DNA of 64,000 nucleotides from NCBI RefSeq assembly GCF_964355755.1, contig NC_092680.1:12997001-13061000 (forward strand), in the 5' to 3' direction. Below the pieces are notes generated by a model, which was not told the origin of the DNA, searched no databases, and worked only from the letters and a program-made list of their open reading frames with translations. The position numbers and the translations under genes are program-made. Positions 58,101 to 64,000 of this stretch are shown here, piece by piece; the stretch's first letter is position 1, and every line of letters begins with the position of its first letter. The DNA is from Antedon mediterranea (lineage: Eukaryota > Echinodermata > Crinoidea > Comatulida > Antedonidae).

Positions 58101-61100
58101 TTAGCAGCCCCATTCCAAATGAAAGAAGAACAAATCAAGGAACAAACTAATCTAATTATGACAGCACCTAATGATTCAATTATGACATTAAACCGAGGTA
58201 GATTTAAAGCAGGACATTTCCAAGTTTTAGTTTCATATTCTAAACCGACTTCAGCTAAACGCAACACCGATAAAACAAAACACGAATCTAATGATCGCAA
58301 ATTTTGGTGGAATATTGACAGATATAACGATACAGATAAATTGATTAAAGAGATCATTAATGATAAACAGATACCGATAAGTGGATCGCCAAAACGATTC
58401 ATAAAACGTTTGTATAATGCAACAAGTTACTGATTTAATTTTTTTTGCAAGATTATTTTTAAATTACGACATTTGCTAAATTATTGATAGCATAGTCTAC
58501 GTATTTGATGAGATTTGTTTAGTAATGATGTGATTTCAGTTAAAAGAGAATTGAATTTATGTTTAAGTATTGATTTTGTAACGAGTTTTTTGATAAAGAT
58601 TAATTTTGAATTTTAATGATCGATATATTGAGATATTGAAAAGAACGACAATCATTTTGTAACAAATATTTTGTTTAACCTTTGAGTCGTTAATCTCAAG
58701 CATTAATTAATCGATATACAAGAACAGGAGATTTTCTTAGTACTTTTAATTGTAATTTTTTTTGACATTGAGTACAAAAATCGAATTTGTCGATTGATTG
58801 AAATCATAATTACCTGTGAATATAAATGCTTAAATCGATAAAGTTGTGATGATAACGATATATTGTGGATAAGTTTGTGTCAACGGGACACACACATTTG
58901 TTTCTTTTAAAGTTTTAAGTGATTAAGTTTGATATTTTGATTTTAGGCTAATCAGCCACAGTTTTCTTGAGTTTTATGTTTTGATTTGATGATTTATGTT
59001 TGAAGGCCATTAGAACGCGATGAGTTGTCGCACGATTTGATGTATGTTCAATGTAACATACTATTTTTAAGTTTTGTATTTTTAGTTTCAACTGATTTAT
59101 TTTTAATTTACGCGAATTTTATACCAAATTCATTTTTATTAAGAGAGAGAAGAGAGAGAGTGAAAGTGATAAGGTTACACTTCAGAGTCAATGGTTTTGG
59201 CTAACTCAATTTTTGCTTATATGTATAATAATGTTTTTTTCTTTTATATAACTTTAATTTTGCATGCCACTATTATAACCATTTTTATATTTTCAATAGA
59301 TTAGAAAAAAAAAGGGAAACAGAGGGATGTAATATAACGATATACTTTTATATTTAAGAAATTGACCTTTGTATCGGAATTTAAATAGGTTCACAAACTT
59401 GACCCAGAAAGTCCAGAGGAGAGTTTGTCCAGATATTTTAATGACCATTTAGTTTATAATAGAATCTCTAAAGAAAACACTTAGCTTAATTTTGTGACTT
59501 TTCCCATCGTTAAACCAGGAGTGATTGACACTATTTAAGTACAGATTTGACAGTGTCATCCATCACAGAAATACCTTATTATACCGTTAATCATTCTCAC
59601 TTAAACACCCCTGGATCAACTTAGGACCAATCGTTACCCTCACAGATTACGTAATTGACATATGCTAATGAACTGAGCCAATATACTCCCAAGTTTCAGA
59701 GGAGCCCAGACACACCTCACAGCCACTTCTTCAGAAGAACATCTACACCTCACAGCCACTTCTTCAGAAGCAGACCTACACACTTCACACCTCACCGACA
59801 GCATCATTGATCGTCCGTTCCTTATCTATACTTATAGTTGTATATTGTACTGAAGTATTATACTGAATAAACAATATATGTGTTACGACAGTCAAGCGAG
59901 TCAGAGTCCTTCATTAGTACCTCAACAACGCAACATTATATTACATTATGTATGAGAGAGACAGCTTGTATTTTGTTCATTGTAGTGTAGGCCACTACTC
60001 ATATTTTTACTCTACGCACTCCACGTATCAAACTGACCAAAATTGGGGCGGGCGGATATCTTTATTAGTTTAACAATAACTTTTCGTAGGTAAGCGATGC
60101 AAAAAACATAAAATATTCATTAGTCATATTCTTCTAGCTTAGTGAATATCATTAGTGAGACAGGAGGGTGGTGTGGATGCAACTTGTGCTAAATTATGTT
60201 ACTATTAGTACAATGTTATCATACATACTACCGCCAGGTTTACTCCTTTCCAAATCAATTGGTAAATATTTTCCAAAAATAAATGAAAATATAACAATAT
60301 CATAACGAAACGTACATTAACGCAAGGCTCATACAACAATCTGATTTGCTTCGTATGAGACACGTTAAGAGTGCAGTTATGACCGTGCTCAAATTAATAC
60401 ATTGTAAAACACACATTACTAAAAAACGAACGTCTTACCCTGACAATCGGTCCGGCTTTGAACACATAATTGCGAAGTAGACGATGATTAAACAGAATCC
60501 CAGACAGGCGACGATTGTTGTAACTGAGGGTTTTTAAAAGTGCATGGTTTAATTCATTTCAATTTTATTTTCATAAGATACATCATTGTGTAATAACATG
60601 TGAGTTGTGTTTATAAGTAGAATATACTTATGCTGGAGAAACTTAAATAAGCCCAGAGGCTAGTTCCACCAGATAAAAATAGTTCAACAAGTAAATATAA
60701 TAAATGTTTTAAAAGTAGTCAATAAATAATAAAACATACAATATGATATCAAATAAATAGGCAGTAAAGAAGCAGTACAAACAAAGCGTAATTTTGTTTT
60801 ACCCAATAGATCGAGATCGTGTTAGGTAGGTCTATATGCGATCAAACACTAGGTTGATGGGAATGTGGTGAGCAAACTATCGAATAATGCAATTGCTCAA
60901 AGTGGTCTTAGCATTTTTAAAACTGAAAGAATCTATAGTACTGGTAGGCTTATAATATTATTATCAAAGAAATAATTGTGATCTAATATGTAATCATACA
61001 TTGGTAAAACTGAAAAATGAAATACTTACAGATGACAATGTAAGTCGTGTTGTGAGACTCTTCTAGAAAATCAAAATAAACCAAGTATTGTTAGATCTAA

Positions 61101-62701
61101 AATTGTAACATTTCTAATTTGGTAATACAGCATCCGATGTATATCACATGTTGTAAGCTTAGTTTACGGGTTAGGTTCATGATCTATGATACTAGGCGAT
61201 ACATCTGAAACAAGGGGGTTTCTTTTGGTACTGGATAAATCTAGATACATTACTGAGGATCTGGTGAGTTATTCTAACAAGTCAACTGGAAGTAAGGTTT
61301 TAAAACACCAAGACAATTAATTTGTAATATTACCTTTACAATATCCATTATGAACTAGATCTCCATCAACGCACGTGACGTTTACGTAATCATGATCATC
61401 GTTATTATCATCGTCATCTTCATCTGATTCGTCATAGAATTTTGCTCGGAATCCATCATAGCAAACAAGTTTAGTGGACTGGCTCTCTAGTAGACTGGAC
61501 TCAGAGTATGAGCCGCCTTTTGGATTATCTGGTAAAGTACAGATTCTGGCAGCTAAAACAGAAAAGTAGTACTTATTAGTAAATAAGTACATTTTTTAGT
61601 TTAACTGGGTTGGTTGTAAAGTATACTTTGGAACTTGTAGAAATAAAAAGAATTACGGTATAAGTTGAATAAGTACATTTTAGAGCTTATATCAACACAC
61701 TTATGTACGGTAGTTATAGTTTAGTACATTATATATCTTGGGTTACAATTGCAGAGGTTTAGACAAATATTTCTAGAAGATTTGGAAACTCTAAGGTAAC
61801 CTGTTATGCAACATAAAAAGTATAACATTTATACTGCATAATTTAAAAAAAACTATTCAAAAAGGAGAGGTAGAGAGGTAAGAAAGGTAAAAGGTAGAAT
61901 AAATGCTTTAGAAACATGCTTACATCGAAATAGAAACATACCAAATAGTGTAGTTCCCAGTTAACTACAAACAATCAAATACACGTCATCATGTTTCCAA
62001 CATACACGTGTGTGTTTTATTGTATGCGTAATGTTTTGAGCTAAAGTATAGTTGGTTAGTGGACATTTATATTTATGTATTGTGGAAATTTCTATCAATT
62101 TATAAAGCATCAATTTTACATCAGGTGTTGCATACAAATAAGGTAATGTTTAGGCCTAAAGTTTATGTACATCTTTTTGTTGTGTTAACATGAATAAATA
62201 CTATAAATTTGATATACTAACTTCGCATTGTCAATTTGAACGGATACTCTCTTTCAACATTCACAGAACTATCTGGTAAATCCAAGGTTTCGCCGATTTG
62301 TAAATCATTGAAATTTGAGTAATCAATGTCATATACAGTAAAATTCATAACCTGGTTATGGCCGTCAGAATACGAAAATGACCCAGATGTAAACGCAAAG
62401 GCTACCCAATTACCAGCATAGGCTACTATAGATGGTGATTCAGCGGTTAAGCTCTTGTCGACTTCTTGGTTTGGTGAATCAGTGGTAATGTCCACTTTGC
62501 TGATAACTTTAAAGTCATTTTGTGACTGACTGATGACAAGCAAAGTATACGTTGTCGCTTTACTTGCATAAAGGGAGATATCAGTAATAACTGTATCGCA
62601 TTCAAATGGTTTGTCATAGGGTAAAATCAATTGGTCTATTATTTCTGTATTCAATTGGTTTGATATCGACCTGGAGCCAAATAATACGGGGCATTCCGGC
62701 T
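51734..62701 (-). CDS. CCP-containing receptor with acidic tail (5'-partial gene)
   Basis: Minus-strand single-pass receptor. Exons: 62701-62222, 61552-61334, 61063-61031, 60523-60439, 52100-51734. All introns are GT-AG, the phases agree (1,1,1,2), and the sum is one frame of 394 codons ending in TGA at 51736-51734. It enters in phase 1, so the signal peptide lies beyond 62701, possibly outside the window. Order: beta-rich domain with two early cysteines, one CCP-like domain, transmembrane helix, acidic tyrosine-bearing tail. The last intron is 8.3 kb because it houses a whole Gypsy element (52298-59945); without it the intron would be about 0.7 kb. The neighbouring tail exons at 48.4-49.8 kb on the other strand may belong to a relative. 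Confidence 0.78.
52298..52915 (+). repeat. 5' LTR of element C
   Basis: 618 bp. It contains an internal tandem repeat of ACACCTCACAGCCACTTCTT (about 52683-52740) and AATAAA near 52836. Confidence 0.93.
52915..53721 (+). CDS. element C gag, 268 aa
   Basis: Retrotransposon capsid protein. SLQGQARLWIEGKQF and LKTQFINRF mark the gag core; an Arg/Ser-Pro basic region (RRSRSPTRN) and one zinc knuckle CYYCGKPGHIARHC follow, then a Pro/Tyr/Gln tail. The ATG uses the last base of the LTR, so the primer-binding site itself encodes the first codons (MVEDPGIDPG). Either translation truly starts here or the N-terminal part and leader were deleted; gag is short for the family. The stop lies inside ATTTTTAAAAAGG at about 53714-53726. 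Confidence 0.85.
   Translation: MVEDPGIDPGTSHINNNVISIFKRSLQGQARLWIEGKQFDSLESLKTQFINRFSKNKSIYAHIREYDSITYTTGDNAEKHLTKIKQAADRIGYADQQIKNKFISTLPPKCRAAVAMSTPIDATIENIVNSTQNYLDLSVDDATREVSFNINKETDRPNSLESLQREINSLKLDMATTKRSLNDDTRRSRSPTRNYIPRRNRSPSPYKPRFQTPPTPRYRQPPPTCYYCGKPGHIARHCRQQNRSYGNYPPPYPYQQSNNYYPSHQQDF
52916..52950 (+). other. primer-binding site of element C
   Basis: Begins TGGTGGAAGACCCGGG directly after the LTR. The complement reads as a tRNA 3' end: CCA, discriminator A, a 7-nt acceptor strand, then CCCGG, a 7-nt loop and CCGGG like a T arm. The likely complementarity is therefore unusually long. I cannot name the tRNA. Confidence 0.6.
53814..58433 (+). CDS. element C pol: protease, RT, RNase H, integrase, C-terminal extension
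   Basis: Residues counted from 53814; the frame is open upstream to about 53703, overlapping gag in the -1 frame, so synthesis by frameshift at the T5A5 run is likely. Protease LFDSGST near 24. RT: VVTDFRYLN near 357, and the catalytic box CIAHHDDII near 460, with His where YxDD has Tyr. RNase H: LYSDTS, TELELFG, VDHSA, LADFLSR (615-725). A Pro/Thr-rich linker of about 130 residues follows. Integrase: H..H..CLRC finger near 1000-1045, then DDE residues in SLDFK, ISDAAT and QVERHIR, and WVGPLVI near 1305. A further 180 residues without a known domain close the protein. Stop TGA at 58431-58433. Confidence 0.92.
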   Translation: MLLNDRNYVKGNLPDGRNVLTLFDSGSTRTIISQSYVNSSLYLSRLKPVKVNTTKFRLGNGDFLYANHLVQFELFIQGHKFKISALIVKNLTGIDLILGTETLSELDGTLNFKENTFRIRPKIFSFRPVHKIFLKPGDTKTVKLKGRVPAFVRNSDVVLHATTHISKLCPSDMLVKLHRGETNIDITNNTNRNVSLNTHQPIASLHLTNLVTVTNDLPIDRIKLTNDNANKYPHLERTDPLLTLTEEEIIRKQVDLKDSVLTHREKEDLYKTLQQNRNAFSLYGELSSCPNFKADIHLSNDEPFFIRPYFATDKDKHVIEAELNKLVKLGILAVGHQSYTSPVLLVSKKNSKDKRVVTDFRYLNSRIKRINHPFPLLAETLKTIGNANAQILSVIDLKSAFHCVPLAEHAQQYTGIASYHGGKHYYYKRLAQGLNVSPGIFQAKIDEILNEIPNSREFCIAHHDDIILFSQDKFAHKQHLVSVLQALQLNGFRICPKKCKLFKNKVQYLGHTILINSSGHACITPLGDRCAAIRNLPVPRTHKETKRFIGAVNYVSHFFPQIQSILRPLHTLASKRRKFCWSTEHQKAFDEIKQLMVKPPTLQMPRKEGRFTLYSDTSRTATGSYLTQTVNGKEHIIGYYSKILPQACQRYSVTELELFGLYINVSAFRHLLKGCEFDAFVDHSAIVQIWNSKDQPCTPRLQKLILRLSGYIFQIGYKKGTELVLADFLSRAPRDDDSEIDQVVPIAFNITETESLNPITNTSTSRPVTRSYAKKMGINIPDLHKPKPVQTPVINQNPVTTNTRPTPQPTATPQIITRQQTNAHRSPPIITPPIVTPPPIRNVNIRQPPEERLVDKNKQSKDTTHRNVPVELYTSPKPLVPNITEFKSAHIPKQQDLDRLMDVIQRKIIRDYNLPVDVKQLRVEQETSPFFKPVYDYLAHDILPADKKAARAVQNKSEQYILCNGLLFRLFFQDKGGEFVLQLAVPENLAETVISQYHDNLLSSHQKVRCVLTYLTIRKLFYMPLMFEKVNNYTQACLRCQQFCPKTDKLRPLHDRVPATYRPFHTLSLDFKSMPTSPSGFKHIMVVCDEITRFLICVPLKSIDAETICEALIQKVISIFGPPSRLISDAATSLTGKLLTLLCNTLNIDRKIISVHNHGSFQVERHIRTVSDLLKVNLNQFGTDWVRFVSTTCYAYNSFSSPHLGNHSPYELVFGRQPPSLTSLAFNPISGLSHSYEEYFEHLKKKFQNISQTMLQLQRTQQNVQNSKISQRLQKSPIYSVGQLVYLYKTTSSSLTANSKKIAAEWVGPLVIHEVLDRTHYILATIKGEILRDVFNYNRLKPCFMRTPKERKNFTHLQKLKQLLNEPTDDNNEKIQNTINVVNDEINVEFVDEHDRTPAQLQSDTLTNPTKIEPLNLQPYIDCVENNMGLAAPFQMKEEQIKEQTNLIMTAPNDSIMTLNRGRFKAGHFQVLVSYSKPTSAKRNTDKTKHESNDRKFWWNIDRYNDTDKLIKEIINDKQIPISGSPKRFIKRLYNATSY
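58434..59302 (+). other. element C 3' non-coding region
   Basis: About 870 bp, AT-rich, rich in TTGAT and ATCGATA words, with a GAGA run near 59143-59160. No envelope-like ORF. Confidence 0.75.
59303..59327 (+). other. polypurine tract of element C
   Basis: A 25-base all-purine run, apart from one C, ending AAACAGAGGGA directly before the LTR TG. It is the plus-strand primer site. Confidence 0.9.
59328..59945 (+). repeat. 3' LTR of element C
   Basis: 618 bp copy of 52298-52915, followed by TTAT. Confidence 0.93.
59950..60438. other. remainder of the receptor intron
   Basis: Intron between the transmembrane exon and the tail exon on the minus strand, to the left of the donor at 60438-60437. 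No further exon seen. Confidence 0.6.
60439..61063 (-). CDS. two exons encoding stalk and transmembrane helix
   Basis: Exon 61063-61031 is 33 bp, phase 1 to 1, encoding ESHNTTYIVI. Exon 60523-60439 (phase 1 to 2) encodes TTIVACLGFCLIIVYFAIMC followed by SKPDRL. Together they make a helix of about 22-26 hydrophobic residues with Lys and Arg on the cytoplasmic side. Skipping the 33 bp exon would keep the frame and only shorten the stalk. Confidence 0.75.
60524..61030. other. intron of the minus-strand receptor
   Basis: AT-rich; no repeats or exons recognised. The same holds for the intron 61553-62221. Confidence 0.6.
61334..61552 (-). CDS. exon encoding a CCP-like domain with an acidic insertion
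   Basis: Phase 1 at both edges. ARICTLPDNPKGGSYSES, LVCYDGFRA, VNVTCVDGDLVHNGYC give the four cysteines of a CCP. Between cysteines 2 and 3 there is a run of Asp/Glu/Asn (about 61390-61435) not found in typical CCPs. The usual Trp before the last cysteine is absent. Confidence 0.72.
62222..62701 (-). CDS. exon encoding a beta-rich extracellular domain
   Basis: 160 codons, phase 1 at both edges (acceptor AG 62703-62702, donor GTTAGT from 62221). ECPVLFGS and FECDTVITDISLYASKATTY hold the two cysteines; SLTAESPSIVAYAGNWVAFA and later strands alternate hydrophobic residues. This looks like a beta-sandwich. I recall similar unnamed domains (C-D..I.....Y) in marine invertebrate sushi proteins, but I cannot name it. 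Several Asn-x-Thr/Ser sites fit an outside location. Confidence 0.72.
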
Positions 62702-63481
62702 CTGAAAACAAGATCATTGTATATATGAATGCTTTTACTGAAGTGCAACTGTACCATGAATACAATAATACATTTACACTGGGTAATTATACTTCTAAAA
62801 AAACTACTTATAAAAGGTGATCGAAAGTTTGATTCAAATAGAAAGATCAAAGATTGAATGTAACCATTATTTTACTATGAGTATATCGGAAACAGATGTG
62901 AAAAAGACGTATAAAAAAACAGAATTAACGAACGTTTTAATTTTATCCAATGTATTTATCAGATTAAAGCTACGTAAGTAAAATAGCTGGTTTAGTGTTT
63001 AAAACAGAATACTTTACACTAATGTATTCCAGATTATGTGCAAAACGTACGTGTGTGATCGGAAGATATAACGTTGTCCGAAGTCTTCTTCGGCAACATG
63101 ATTCGGCTATAGTCCAGATCCCTATGTCGTGTGCAGATCATGGGGAAAGTGTAAACATTGTGTTTTATGAATATTTGAATCATGCTGGTTATAAAAACCC
63201 ATGTTTTCAAATTTATAAAATTCATCTTTGACCTCTGACCTCAATTTGAATGTTTTGACCCATTGAAAACAAAATGGTCATATCTTTGCAACGCTTAGAT
63301 TAAATGAAAAAAAATTTTAGTTTCAAATTATTTGGGAGATGCATATTAATATTCGTTCTAATGAAAAAGTTTGTCCAAAAATGGCTGGAAGTATGATTTT
63401 TGGCATACTTGACCTTTGACCAACATATCATATAACTCCGTAACTTGGACAAACTTTAAATAGGGCTCAAATTAATCTGAA
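62702..63481. other. upstream intron and non-coding DNA
   Basis: No exon supplying the signal peptide could be found. From 63220 on there are TGACCTTTGACC-type words also seen at 47300-47530, which suggests a dispersed repeat. Confidence 0.5.
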
Positions 63482-64000
63482 GGTATATGTTTCTATTCAG
63501 TCTAATAAGAACTTTTTCAAGAAAATGACCCGAAATATTTTCATTGACCTTTGACCTGTACTGGTAGTACACATTTCTATAATCTCAAAAACTATTGGCC
63601 GTAAAATGGTTGTTTTTGTGAAATGGTTCGAAAAATACATTTATATGTTTTGTGCTAAAAATCCATCTTTTTGGTCCAGTACAAACAATCTTGTACAGCC
63701 ATTCTTACACAAACAGCATATTTTATTGGAAAGATAATCATAATATCTATCCAATAAAATATGAATTTTGTGTATTAATATCTGCTAGATTGCTTTTATT
63801 AAACCAAAAAGATGGACTTTTAGCTCAAAATTAAAATATTTTTTTGGTGTGTATCATGTAATAACCTCAACAAAAATATCAAGCTATCGGAATATTTTTC
63901 TCAATTTTTGTCAGAAACTGACCTAGTACGTTATAAAAGTGGTATGTAAATTACAGGTTACTGTAAAAAGTTCTTATTAGACTGAATAGAAACATATACC
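63482..64000 (+). repeat. inverted-repeat element running off the window
   Basis: GGTATATGTTTCTATTCAGT.. at 63482-63512 recurs in reverse complement as the last 31 bases of the window (63970-64000). About 460 bp lie between. It is probably part of the same dispersed family as 47300-47530. Confidence 0.6.

Larger units (their letters stand above)
52298..59945 (+). mobile_element. Gypsy-type LTR retrotransposon C, nearly intact
   Basis: 7.65 kb element in the last intron of the minus-strand receptor, antisense to it. LTRs 52298-52915 and 59328-59945, both 618 bp with TGTAATATAACG and ATTATATTACA ends, differing at one base that I can see (GATGTTTT against GATATTTT near 52404). Target duplication TTAT (52294-52297, 59946-59949). 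Domain order protease, RT, RNase H, integrase is that of Ty3/Gypsy. Gag and pol are both open, so it may be active or recently so. Confidence 0.93.

Overview
The window looks like nuclear DNA of a marine invertebrate deuterostome, most likely an echinoderm. The grounds are AT-rich sequence, spliced receptor genes with WSC and CCP (sushi) domains, BEL/Pao and Gypsy retrotransposons, a LINE with a 2A-like ORF2 start, and abundant MITEs. Assignment below 'echinoderm-like' is not possible by eye. There are no bacterial-style operons; the coding signal is GT-AG spliced exons plus transposon ORFs.

Layout. (1) 363-11760, plus strand: 3' part of a receptor gene. Its 22 exons splice in one frame and encode WSC, three CCPs, a transmembrane segment and TWO tandem tyrosine-kinase-like domains. 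Both kinase domains lack the beta3 lysine, the HRD and the DFG aspartate, so this is a dual-pseudokinase receptor. A cluster of palindromic MITEs sits in the intron between the kinase copies. (2) 11.9-16.6 kb: no gene; a diverged inverted repeat about 2 kb apart, with a hammerhead-like core in its left arm. (3) 16.63-35.42 kb: a nest of mobile elements. BEL element A (minus strand) carries a TTAA-flanked DNA element and a second BEL element B in one LTR, and an 826 bp MITE in the other. Element B lost its reverse transcriptase and has a LINE in its integrase. After removal of the insertions both LTRs of A are exactly 986 bp. (4) 35.4-38.9 kb: no gene recognised; a 262 bp tandem duplication. 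(5) 38.88-43.80 kb: satellite of about 157 bp monomers with 6- and 7-monomer higher-order periods. (6) 46.1-48.2 kb: nested DNA elements. (7) 48.26-49.85 kb, plus strand: tandemly duplicated, same-phase small exons of a receptor-like cytoplasmic tail. (8) 50.6-51.0 kb: tRNA-derived SINE. (9) 51.73-62.70 kb, minus strand: 3' part of a second receptor gene (beta-rich ectodomain, CCP, transmembrane, acidic tail with NPLY). Its 8.3 kb intron holds a nearly intact Gypsy element (52298-59945) whose LTRs differ by one base as far as I can see. (10) 62.7-64.0 kb: non-coding with a repeat running off the window.

Taken together, three single-pass receptor genes or fragments with modular extracellular domains and tyrosine-bearing or pseudokinase tails lie in one interval broken up by recent transposition. 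This suggests a fast-evolving cluster of cell-surface sensors. A role in immunity or allorecognition is inference only.
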